DNA from: Comamonadaceae bacterium
GTDB taxonomy: Bacteria; Pseudomonadota; Gammaproteobacteria; Burkholderiales; Burkholderiaceae_C
Reading direction: 5' to 3'
Length of the DNA stretch: 10,547 nucleotides
Assembly: GCA_947451445.1 (NCBI GenBank)
Contig: CANFZJ010000073.1
Coordinates: forward strand, 1 to 10,547
Each line of letters opens with the position of its first letter. Position 1 is the stretch's first letter. The position numbers and the translations under genes are program-made. This document shows positions 1-6,468 of the stretch, piece by piece. The notes beneath the pieces were generated by a model, which did no database searches, was not told where the DNA came from, and saw only the letters and a program-made list of their open reading frames with translations.

Positions 1-3
1 AAA

Positions 4-1392
4 TTACGATGTTTGCAAGCGTTGCAAAACTTTTTCGCGAAAACTTAAAAAAAGCACCGCATCCAGCGATGGCGTCTGGGCCGTACCCATCACCAAAACC
101 CGCACGGGCATGGCGAGCTGGGGCATTTTCAGGCCTTGCGCAACCAGCACTTCCTTGATGGCTGCTGAGATAGATGGTTTGTCCCACACGCAAGCAGCCA
201 GCTTGTCACGCAGCAACGCCAGCGTAGGCTGGATAGCCGGTGTGACGTGCTGGGCCAGTTCTTCTGCTTTAGGCGTGACATCTGTATAGAACGTAGCAGC
301 CCAGTCGGCCAGGGCGATCGTGGTGTCGCAACGGTCTTTGAACAAACCACAGATGGCAGGCAGGCGCTCGTCGCTCTGGATGCCACGGCTCTGCAAATGC
401 GCGCTGACCAGCGCAGCCAGCGCGTCATCGGCCATAGCTTTCAGATGCTGGGCATTGACCCAACGCAGCTTGGCTTCGTCGAACTGCGCCGCGCTCTTGC
501 CCAGGTGATCCAGGTTGAACCACTGCAGAAACTGTTCACGGCTGAAGATTTCGTCGTCACCATGGCTCCAGCCCAGGCGGGCCAGGTAATTCACCATGGC
601 GTCGGGCAGATAACCTTCGGCGGCGTATTGGGTTACGGGCTTGGCGCCATTGCGCTTGCTCATCTTTTCACCCTGCTCGTTCAGCACGGTGGGCAGATGG
701 GCATAGACCGGATGCTCTTTGCCCAGGGCGCGGAAGATATTGATCTGGCGCGGCGTGTTGTTCACGTGGTCATCGCCACGGATGACGTGGGTAATGGCCA
801 TGTCCAGGTCGTCCACCACCACGCAGAAGTTGTAGGTGGGCGTGCCGTCCGGGCGCGCAATCACCAGGTCATCCAGCTCGCTGTTGCTGATTTCAATGCG
901 GCCCTTAACCTTGTCGTCCCAGGCCACTACGCCACCCAGCGGGTTCTTGAAGCGCAGCACGGGCTGCACGCCTGCGGGAATCGCGGGCAAGGTTTTGCCG
1001 TCTGCGGGCCGCCAGGTACCGTCGTAGCGGGGTTTTTCTTTGGCAGCCATCTGGGCTTCGCGCAGGGCGTCCAGCTCGGCAACCGACATGTAGCAAGGGT
1101 AGACGTGCCCGGCAGCCACCAGCTCGGCCAGCACTGCCTTGTAACGGTCCATGCGCTGCATCTGGTAGAACGGACCCTCGTCGTAGCCCAGGCCCAGCCA
1201 GCGCATACCTTCGATGATCACATCGACGGCCGCCTGGGTGGAGCGCTCCACGTCGGTGTCTTCAATCCGCAAAATGAAGTCACCGCCGGTGGCGCGGGCA
1301 AACGCCCAGGGGTAGAGCGCCGAGCGGATATTGCCCAGATGGATGAAGCCGGTCGGCGATGGGGCGAAACGGGTACGGATTTTCTGTGTCAT
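4..1392 (-). CDS. gltX: Glutamyl-tRNA synthetase (GluRS)
   Basis: Charges tRNA-Glu with glutamate using ATP in the cytoplasm; class Ic synthetase. From the ATG at 1392 the protein has 462 residues, close to the ~470 of E. coli GluRS, and it is complete, ending in TAA at 4-6. Visible signatures: the N-terminal RFAPSPTGFIHLGN (residues 8-21, the HIGH-class ATP motif), RIEDTD (about 42-47), the IRGDDHVNN region (about 204-212), and KMSKR at 243-247. The zinc site of the E. coli enzyme (CxC...CxH) is not intact: after YPC the next positions are YMS, and the RYDGTW stretch lacks the Cys/His. A TTG nine bases upstream (1401) would overlap the purF stop. The ATG is preferred because it leaves a 5-base gap and gives the usual MTQKIRTRFAPSPTG start. 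No clear Shine-Dalgarno is seen, so coupling to purF translation is likely. Probably the last gene of the minus-strand operon, though downstream sequence is outside the window. Confidence 0.97.
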   Translation of the reverse strand: MTQKIRTRFAPSPTGFIHLGNIRSALYPWAFARATGGDFILRIEDTDVERSTQAAVDVIIEGMRWLGLGYDEGPFYQMQRMDRYKAVLAELVAAGHVYPCYMSVAELDALREAQMAAKEKPRYDGTWRPADGKTLPAIPAGVQPVLRFKNPLGGVVAWDDKVKGRIEISNSELDDLVIARPDGTPTYNFCVVVDDLDMAITHVIRGDDHVNNTPRQINIFRALGKEHPVYAHLPTVLNEQGEKMSKRNGAKPVTQYAAEGYLPDAMVNYLARLGWSHGDDEIFSREQFLQWFNLDHLGKSAAQFDEAKLRWVNAQHLKAMADDALAALVSAHLQSRGIQSDERLPAICGLFKDRCDTTIALADWAATFYTDVTPKAEELAQHVTPAIQPTLALLRDKLAACVWDKPSISAAIKEVLVAQGLKMPQLAMPVRVLVMGTAQTPSLDAVLFLSFREKVLQRLQTS

Positions 1393-1397
1393 GGGAT

Positions 1398-2924
1398 TCA
1401 AACTGGTTCAGCGTTCGGCAGGGCCAGGCGTGAGTTGTCGCCGTCCGGGTCTTGGCTGCCAGGGCGGCTCTCGTTCAGGCGCTGGATATCGTCAGAAGTG
1501 ATGTCGCCGGTGACGTACACGCCGTCAAAACAGGATGCATCGAAACCACTGACCGGCACGGCCAACGGATCTTCGGAGGGGACTACGGCGGACCAAATGG
1601 CGCGTTTCATGCCATCCACGTCCTGGTAAATCAACGCGTCACAACCAATCAGCTCGCGGATTTGCTCCACCGTGCGGCCATGCGCGACCAGTTCGTCCTT
1701 GGTCGGCATGTCGATGCCGTACACATTGGGGAAGCGCACCGGCGGCGCGGCGCTGGCCATATAGACCTTGCGGGCGCCCGCATCGCGCGCCATCTGGACG
1801 ATTTCTTTGGACGTGGTGCCACGCACGATGGAATCGTCCACCAGCAGCACATTGCGGCCCTTGAATTCGCTGGCAACCGCATTAAGCTTTTGCCGCACCG
1901 ACTTTTTGCGCACTTCGTGGCCAGGCATGATGAAGGTACGGCCCACATAGCGGTTCTTCACAAAACCTTCGCGGTACGGCAAGCCCAGCAGCTGCGCCAG
2001 CTGCATCGCGCTGGGACGGCTGGACTCAGGGATAGGGATCACCACGTCGATGTCCTGCGGTGGCACGGTCGAGATGACCCGCTTGGCCAAGGTCTCACCC
2101 AGGTTCAAACGCGCCTGGTAGACCGAGATGCCGTCCATCACCGAATCGGGCCGGGCCAGGTACACATATTCAAAGATGCAGGGGTTCAGCGTGGGCGCGT
2201 CGGCGCACTGCTGGGCGTGCACATTGCCTTCCAGGTCCACAAACACCGCTTCACCCGGGGCCAAATTACGCTCCAGGGTGTGCATCGTGCCCTCCAGGGA
2301 GACCGATTCGCTGGCAAACATCACCGAGCCGGGAGCCCGGCCCATGCACATCGGACGGATGCCAAACGGGTCGCGAAACGCCAGGATGCCGTGGCCTGCA
2401 ATGGAGGCGATCACCGCATACGACCCCTTCACCCGGCGGTGCACATTGCGCACCGCAGCAAACACATCCAACGGCGACAACGGCAGCCCACGGGTGGATT
2501 TCTCGATCTCGTGCGCCAGCACGTTGAGCAGTACTTCGGAGTCGCTCTCGGTGTTGATATGGCGGTGGTCGGTGTTGAACAGTTCGGCCTTCAGCGCATG
2601 GGCGTTGGTCAGGTTGCCGTTGTGCACCAGCACGATGCCAAACGGCGCGTTGACATAGAAGGGCTGGGCCTCTTCTTCGCTGTAGGCATTGCCCGCCGTG
2701 GGGTAGCGCACCTGGCCCAGACCACAGTTGCCAGGCAGGCCGCGCATGTTGCGGGTGCGGAACACGTCACGCACCATGCCCTTGGCCTTGTGCATGAAGA
2801 ACTTGCGGTCCAGCTGGGTGACGATACCGGCTGCGTCCTGGCCCCGGTGCTGCAATAACAGCAAGGCGTCATAGATCAGCTGATTGACGGGGGCGTTGCT
2901 GACAACTCCAACGATTCCACACAT
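1398..2924 (-). CDS. purF: Amidophosphoribosyltransferase (glutamine PRPP amidotransferase)
   Basis: Catalyses the committed step of de novo purine synthesis: PRPP plus glutamine gives 5-phosphoribosylamine, glutamate and pyrophosphate. The 508-residue length matches the E. coli enzyme (about 505). It starts MCGIVGVV, so Cys2 becomes the N-terminal nucleophile after Met removal, and there is no propeptide of the Bacillus type. The N-terminal class II glutaminase domain shows LLLLQHRGQDAAG (21-33), QVRYPTAG (71-78) and HNGNLTN (101-107). The C-terminal phosphoribosyltransferase domain carries the PRPP loop VLLVDDSIVRGTTS (359-372) and ends with the family-typical FDASCFDGVYVTGDI (461-475). A good Shine-Dalgarno, AGGGA, sits 7 bases before the ATG. 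It follows cvpA by 27 bases and precedes gltX by 5, as part of the folC-dedD-cvpA-purF unit. I see no obvious PUR box. Confidence 0.98.
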   Translation of the reverse strand: MCGIVGVVSNAPVNQLIYDALLLLQHRGQDAAGIVTQLDRKFFMHKAKGMVRDVFRTRNMRGLPGNCGLGQVRYPTAGNAYSEEEAQPFYVNAPFGIVLVHNGNLTNAHALKAELFNTDHRHINTESDSEVLLNVLAHEIEKSTRGLPLSPLDVFAAVRNVHRRVKGSYAVIASIAGHGILAFRDPFGIRPMCMGRAPGSVMFASESVSLEGTMHTLERNLAPGEAVFVDLEGNVHAQQCADAPTLNPCIFEYVYLARPDSVMDGISVYQARLNLGETLAKRVISTVPPQDIDVVIPIPESSRPSAMQLAQLLGLPYREGFVKNRYVGRTFIMPGHEVRKKSVRQKLNAVASEFKGRNVLLVDDSIVRGTTSKEIVQMARDAGARKVYMASAAPPVRFPNVYGIDMPTKDELVAHGRTVEQIRELIGCDALIYQDVDGMKRAIWSAVVPSEDPLAVPVSGFDASCFDGVYVTGDITSDDIQRLNESRPGSQDPDGDNSRLALPNAEPV

Positions 2925-2931
2925 GGTTTAT

Positions 2932-2936
2932 TCCCT
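2932..2936 (-). promoter_or_regulatory. Shine-Dalgarno of purF
   Basis: AGGGA on the minus strand, 7 bases before the purF ATG. It is the clearest ribosome binding site in the operon and fixes the purF start at Met-Cys, as the N-terminal Cys nucleophile requires. Confidence 0.7.
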
Positions 2937-2951
2937 AGCGAGTGACTTGCG

Positions 2952-3437
2952 TCACGGTAAAAATTGAACAAAAGACTCCGGCAACAGCGGCCGGGCGGTA
3001 TGCAGCACATCGGTCAAAACACCGGCACTGCGAGATTCTTGCCACCAGCCGCTGTGGTGCATGCCTGTCATGTGGACCACCACCGCAGCGATCAACAACA
3101 AAATAATGCCGCGCAACAGGCCGAACGCGGCGCCCAGCACCCGGTCCACGGGGCGCAAGCCCACCGCCTGCACCAGCGATTGGACCAAGCGGGCCAACAA
3201 CCCGGCAGCAAACGCCGCAGCAACAAACACCAGCACAAACCCGGCCGCGGTGCGGATGGTGGCAGACGCCTGCCCCATCGGCAACTTGCCCGCCACATCG
3301 GCGGAAAACCACTGCGCAACGACAAAGGCAGCCACCCAGCCCAGCACCGATAACACCTCAAACACCAGGCCGCGCACCGCGCCCAACAACAGCGACGCGC
3401 CCAGCACAAACAACACAGCCCAGTCCAGCACCGCCAT
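2952..3437 (-). CDS. cvpA: CvpA family membrane protein
   Basis: Inner-membrane protein of the CvpA (colicin V production) family. It is encoded just upstream of purF in many proteobacteria and has been linked in other species to envelope and stress tolerance; its biochemical role is not settled. From the ATG at 3437 it has 161 residues, typical of the family (about 160). Four hydrophobic segments are visible at about 5-22, 26-46, 62-82 and 102-122. Family features: the MAVLDW start, GAVRGLVFEVLS (19-30) and the VDRVLGAAFGLLRG stretch (97-110) before the last helix. A GTG at 3449 would directly abut the dedD stop and add four residues (MPAA). The ATG is chosen because CvpA proteins start just before the LDW motif. 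No convincing Shine-Dalgarno is seen, so translation is probably coupled to dedD, 12 bases upstream. Confidence 0.93.
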   Translation of the reverse strand: MAVLDWAVLFVLGASLLLGAVRGLVFEVLSVLGWVAAFVVAQWFSADVAGKLPMGQASATIRTAAGFVLVFVAAAFAAGLLARLVQSLVQAVGLRPVDRVLGAAFGLLRGIILLLIAAVVVHMTGMHHSGWWQESRSAGVLTDVLHTARPLLPESFVQFLP

Positions 3438-3449
3438 CGCAGCAGGCAC

Positions 3450-4199
3450 TTACAGGGCCAAGATCGAGGCGGACAAGTCCAGTCCCTTGATCTTGCTGGC
3501 GGCTTTGTCGGCCTCGGCTTTGTTGGCAAACGGCCCCACCCGGACCCGGGTGCGGGGGCCATCCTTGGTCTCTACGACCTGGGTGTAGGTTTTCAAACCG
3601 GCATGCTCCAGCTTCTGGCGGGCATCACGGGCCTTGGTGGTGTCGGCAAAAGCGCCGACCTGCACGATGAACCGGTCACCGCCCGCATCGGCGCTGGCCT
3701 TGCCTTCCAGCAGCGCCTTGGCTTTGGCACCGTCTTCATCGGCCTTGTGCACCGGTTTGGGCTCGGGCTTGGGTTCGGATTTCAGCTCGGGTTTGGCCGG
3801 GACGGGCTTGTCCACTTTGGGCGCAGGCCGGGGGGCCACCACCTCTTCCCGCGCATCCAGGCTGGACTCTGTGGCTACTTTGGCCTCTGCTACCACGGGC
3901 TCTACCGTGCTGACGGGCTTTTCCACCTTGACCACGGCATCCGCCGGGCCCTCACTCCGGGCTATAGCCAGCGGCTTGAGCTTGGCTTTGTCGGGGATGT
4001 CGATAGGAATATCTACCGCTATCGGGCGCGGTTGGGTGTCAAACAGCAGCGGAAAACCCACCACACCAACCAAGACCAGCAGCGCAGCGCCGATCAGCCG
4101 GTGCCTGGCACGGCGGCGCATGCCGTCGATGGTTTCAGCCGGACCAGCCGACTGTTCGTCGCCTTGTGCGCCGCGAGAACGGAACTTGAAAAAAGCCAT
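3450..4199 (-). CDS. dedD: SPOR-domain membrane protein, DedD-like
   Basis: Predicted bitopic inner-membrane protein with a periplasmic SPOR domain, a fold that binds denuded glycan strands of septal peptidoglycan; E. coli DedD acts in cell constriction. From ATG 4199 it has 249 residues: a short basic cytoplasmic tail (1-34, including RRRARHR), one membrane helix (35-53), a long Pro/Lys/Glu/Ala-rich linker (about 60-172, with KPELKSEPKPEPKPVHK-like low complexity) and a C-terminal SPOR domain (175-249) with FIVQVGAFAD and RVRVGPFANKAEAD, the paired beta strands of the family. The reading frame is open back to a TTG at 4280, but that extension has no helix or start signal, and MAFFKF is the expected N-terminus. 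Its place between folC and cvpA matches E. coli dedD. The symbol is assigned from synteny and architecture, since SPOR proteins diverge strongly outside the domain. Confidence 0.93.
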   Translation of the reverse strand: MAFFKFRSRGAQGDEQSAGPAETIDGMRRRARHRLIGAALLVLVGVVGFPLLFDTQPRPIAVDIPIDIPDKAKLKPLAIARSEGPADAVVKVEKPVSTVEPVVAEAKVATESSLDAREEVVAPRPAPKVDKPVPAKPELKSEPKPEPKPVHKADEDGAKAKALLEGKASADAGGDRFIVQVGAFADTTKARDARQKLEHAGLKTYTQVVETKDGPRTRVRVGPFANKAEADKAASKIKGLDLSASILAL

Positions 4200-4287
4200 G
4201 CGGAAGAGTAGTGGTAGGACTTGCGCAGCACCTGGGTGATGGACCTTGGCTGGCCTGCGGCCCCCGTGGGCCCTGCACAAGTCGTGG

Positions 4288-5577
4288 TCAGGAACCCATG
4301 TGTTTGGCAGTCAGCCGGGGAAGACCGCCCTCAAGGACGCCGCCAACGGTGAAAAATGATCCAAAGACCACGATTCTATCAGCGGGGTCTGCGGCGCTTA
4401 CGGCGGCATGCAGCGCCTGCATGGGGTTGGTGTACACAGCGCTGGATGCATCCTTACGGGTATTTTGGGTCTGCCATTGGCTTTGCAAGTGGGCGGCCGA
4501 ATCGGCCCGCCCGGTGGGCAGGTCGGTGAAATACCAGCGGTCGATCAACGGGCCGATGCGCGCCAGCATGGGCTGCAAATCTTTGTCGGCCATGGCGCCG
4601 AACACTGCATGGGTGGTGGGGTAAAAGCCCATCGCGTCCAGGTTCGCCGCCAATGCCGCCACCGCGTGTGGGTTGTGCGCCACGTCCAGCACCAGCGTGG
4701 GCTGGCCCGGCACGATCTGGAAGCGGCCCGGCAGCTCGACCAACGACAACCCCACCCGCACCGCCTGCGCGGTCACAGGCAGCCGTTCGCGCAGCGCCGT
4801 CAAGGCCGCCAGCACACCCGACGCGTTCAGCAACTGGTTGGCACCGCGCAGCCCTGGGTAGGCCAGCCCGCTGTACCTGCGCCCCCGCCCCGCCCAGCCC
4901 CACTGCTGCTTGTCGCCCGAAAAGTTGAAGTCATCGCCAAAGCGCCACAGGTCAGCCCCGATGGCTTGGGCGTGGTCCAGCACGCTTTGCGGCGGCACCG
5001 GGTCGCCCACCACCGCAGGCTTGCCCGCGCGCATGATGCCGGCCTTCTCGAAGCCAATCGTCTCGCGGTCGCTGCCCAAAAAGTCCATGTGGTCCAGGTC
5101 GATGCTGGTGAGGATGGCGCAGTCGGTGTCGATGATGTTCACCGCGTCCAGCCGTCCGCCCAGGCCCACCTCCAGAACCGCCACATCCAGCCCGGACTGG
5201 GCCATCAGCGCCAGGATGGCCAGCGTGGAAAATTCAAAATACGTTAAAGAAATATCGCCTCTAGCGCTCTCCACTGCTGCGAAGTGTGCTACAAAATCAG
5301 GAGCATTAGCAATCTCCCCGCCGATGCGGCAGCGCTCTTCAAAATGCACCAGATGCGGCGAGGTATAGACCCCGGTGCGGTAGCCCGCCTGCAGCAAAAT
5401 CGCCTCCAGCATGGCACAGGTAGAGCCCTTGCCGTTGGTGCCCGCCACGGTGATGACCGGGCAGTCAAAACGCAGACCCATGCGCTGGGCGACGGTGCGC
5501 ACCCGGTCCAGGCCGAGTTCGATGGTGGTGGGGTGTAGCCGCTCACAGTGGGCCAGCCAGTCGTTAAGGGTTTGCAT
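4288..5577 (-). CDS. folC: Bifunctional dihydrofolate synthase / folylpolyglutamate synthase
   Basis: ATP-dependent ligase of the Mur ligase family. It adds glutamate to dihydropteroate (making dihydrofolate) and further glutamates to tetrahydrofolates, in the cytoplasm. From ATG 5577 it has 429 residues, near the 422 of E. coli FolC. Signatures: P-loop GTNGKGS (46-52), YTSPHL (71-76), EERCRIGGE (80-88), EVGLGGRLDAVN (136-147), LDHMDFLG (161-168), FEKAGI (176-181), LDVAHNPHA (297-305) and GSFFTVG (406-412). The frame is open upstream to 5811, but that extension runs through the intergenic repeat and lacks FolC sequence, so MQTLNDWL is the start. It is the first gene of the minus-strand operon, so its leader or promoter lies in the repeat-bearing gap 5578-5721. 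Odd feature: residues 88-117 are encoded by a stretch of only about 42% GC with rare codons (TTA, AGA), although the protein sequence stays FolC-like. Confidence 0.97.
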   Translation of the reverse strand: MQTLNDWLAHCERLHPTTIELGLDRVRTVAQRMGLRFDCPVITVAGTNGKGSTCAMLEAILLQAGYRTGVYTSPHLVHFEERCRIGGEIANAPDFVAHFAAVESARGDISLTYFEFSTLAILALMAQSGLDVAVLEVGLGGRLDAVNIIDTDCAILTSIDLDHMDFLGSDRETIGFEKAGIMRAGKPAVVGDPVPPQSVLDHAQAIGADLWRFGDDFNFSGDKQQWGWAGRGRRYSGLAYPGLRGANQLLNASGVLAALTALRERLPVTAQAVRVGLSLVELPGRFQIVPGQPTLVLDVAHNPHAVAALAANLDAMGFYPTTHAVFGAMADKDLQPMLARIGPLIDRWYFTDLPTGRADSAAHLQSQWQTQNTRKDASSAVYTNPMQALHAAVSAADPADRIVVFGSFFTVGGVLEGGLPRLTAKHMGS

Positions 5578-5604
5578 AGGCTCTATTGTCGTGGAACGCT
5601 GCCC

Positions 5605-5685
5605 CCCCCAGGCTTCGCTTCGCTTTCGCCAACCCCCTTGCAGGGGGCGAACCTGACGGCCCGGCAAAGCCGGTTCCGTAGGTTC
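5605..5685 (+). repeat. Intergenic hairpin repeat, copy 1
   Basis: First of two related elements in the window. Order of parts: CCCCCAGGCT; a short TTCGC-rich piece; GCCAA; a small hairpin CCCCCT-TGC-AGGGGG (5633-5647); then a 37-base hairpin at 5649-5685. The large hairpin pairs GAACCT with AGGTTC (5649-5654 with 5680-5685), has a one-base bulge (5655), pairs ACGG with CCGT, has a 1x2 internal loop, and is capped by CCGGC-AAA-GCCGG. It lies between the divergent folC and ArsC-like starts, only 28 bases from the folC ATG, and begins inside a run of eight C (5602-5609). No T-run follows it on either strand, so it is not an ordinary intrinsic terminator. I know similar C-rich repeats from Comamonadaceae genomes by memory but no formal family name. 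Confidence 0.85.
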
Positions 5686-5687
5686 CC

Positions 5688-5715
5688 TGGAAAAAACCGT
5701 CGACACACAGATAAT
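5688..5715 (+). promoter_or_regulatory. Possible promoter of the ArsC-like gene
   Basis: A GATAAT hexamer at 5710-5715 resembles a sigma70 -10 box (TATAAT), with a weak -35 candidate TGGAAA at 5688-5693 and a 16-base spacer. If used, transcription would begin about 5721-5722, at or next to the ATG, giving a leaderless mRNA; this agrees with the lack of a Shine-Dalgarno. The -35 match is only 4 of 6, so this is tentative. Confidence 0.25.
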
Positions 5716-5721
5716 CTGCCC

Positions 5722-6069
5722 ATGATTACCCTCTACGGCATCCCCAACTGCGATACGGTGAAGAAGGCGCGCGTCTGGCTCGATACACACGCCCTGCCCT
5801 ACACCTTCCACGATTTCAAAAAAGCCGGTGTGCCGGCCGACCGGCTACCCGCCTGGTGCCAGGCGGTCGGCTGGGACAAACTGCTGAACCGCAAAGGCAC
5901 GGCCTGGCGGCTGCTGGACGCGGCTACGCAGGCGTCGGTGGTGGATGCGGCCAGTGCCCAGGCGGTGATGCTGGCGCACGCCAGCACCATCAAGCGCCCG
6001 GTGGTGGAATGGGCGGATGCAACCACTACGGTCGGTTTTAGCCCCGATGCCTGGGCGGACCGCGTTTAA
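5722..6069 (+). CDS. ArsC/Spx-family thioredoxin-fold protein (YffB-like)
   Basis: Small cytoplasmic protein of 115 residues in the ArsC/Spx superfamily, close to the YffB-type subgroup (about 115-120 residues). It starts MITLYGIPNCDTVKKAR, with the single family cysteine at position 10 followed by DTVKKA, as in YffB proteins. It also has LLNRKGTAWRLL (54-65) and IKRPVV (90-95), the loop carrying the conserved Arg of ArsC folds. The substrate is unknown: YffB proteins have been proposed to act as glutathione-dependent thiol reductases, and nothing here (no ars genes nearby) supports arsenate resistance. The frame is open back to 5548, but that extension passes through the repeat. The ATG at 5722 gives the canonical N-terminus. 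No Shine-Dalgarno is visible. It is divergent from folC, and ppnP follows 78 bases downstream, so co-transcription is possible but unproven. Confidence 0.9.
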   Translation: MITLYGIPNCDTVKKARVWLDTHALPYTFHDFKKAGVPADRLPAWCQAVGWDKLLNRKGTAWRLLDAATQASVVDAASAQAVMLAHASTIKRPVVEWADATTTVGFSPDAWADRV

Positions 6070-6147
6070 CCATAAAATAAGCCACCAGCGCATATTCCAC
6101 CTGCACGAACAGCTACCAAAGCAATAGCAAATACCTGAAAGACAACC

Positions 6148-6465
6148 ATGACCACCAGCCAATTCGACAACGTTACCGTCACCACCCAAGCCAGCGTTTA
6201 CTTTGAAGGTAAATGCGTCAGCCATCGCCTGACGCTGGCCGACGGCACAGTCAAGACCGTGGGCGTGATCCTGCCGTCCAACCTGACCTTCAACACCGGC
6301 GCGCCCGAAATCATGGAAGGCGTGGGCGGCATGTGCGAATACCGGCTGGCCGGTAGCGACGACTGGGTCGCGTCCGGCGAAGGCGAGCAGTTCAGCGTGC
6401 CCGGCAACACCTCGTTCCAGATCCGCGTGACAGCCCCCTACCACTACATTTGCCACTTTGGTTGA
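6148..6465 (+). CDS. ppnP: Pyrimidine/purine nucleoside phosphorylase (DUF1255)
   Basis: Member of the PpnP (formerly YaiE, DUF1255) family of small single-domain cupins that cleave nucleosides with phosphate to base plus ribose-1-phosphate; the E. coli protein accepts both purine and pyrimidine nucleosides. It has 105 residues against 94 in E. coli, the extra ones at the N-terminus. Family features: VYFEGKCVSH (17-26), VGVILPSNLTFNTGAPEIME (38-57), DDWVASGEGEQFSVPGNTSF (71-90, with the FxVPxxSxF-like cupin motif) and the ending APYHYICHFG. The ATG is preceded only by a weak purine stretch (GAAAGA). The 78-base gap upstream contains a -10-like TAAAAT at 6073-6078 without a good -35. The second hairpin repeat begins 3 bases after the stop, and murB runs toward this gene from the other side. 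Confidence 0.93.
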   Translation: MTTSQFDNVTVTTQASVYFEGKCVSHRLTLADGTVKTVGVILPSNLTFNTGAPEIMEGVGGMCEYRLAGSDDWVASGEGEQFSVPGNTSFQIRVTAPYHYICHFG

Positions 6466-6468
6466 ACA

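Noticed and set aside
247..1629. Long open plus-strand frame (about 460 codons) antisense to gltX and the end of purF
   Set aside because: The minus strand codes for clear GluRS and PurF with all motifs; the antisense product is a GC-driven shadow with no domain or start signal.
1452..2858. Long open plus-strand frame (about 468 codons) antisense to purF
   Set aside because: His/Arg/Val-rich translation typical of a shadow frame over a GC-rich gene; it mirrors the purF codons.
3730..3790. Repetitive Lys/Pro/Glu codons in dedD as a DNA repeat
   Set aside because: It is low-complexity linker coding (KPELKSEPKPEPKP) usual for SPOR proteins, not a separate repeat element.
4200..4280. Upstream TTG start for the SPOR protein (27 extra residues)
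   Set aside because: The extension has no Shine-Dalgarno, and MAFFKF with the following basic tail and helix is the expected N-terminus. The 88-base gap holds only a weak GGCCC/GGGCC hairpin.
5578..5811. N-terminal extension of folC to an upstream start
   Set aside because: The added 78 residues run through the intergenic repeat and the ArsC-like start, and FolC homology begins at MQTLNDWL.
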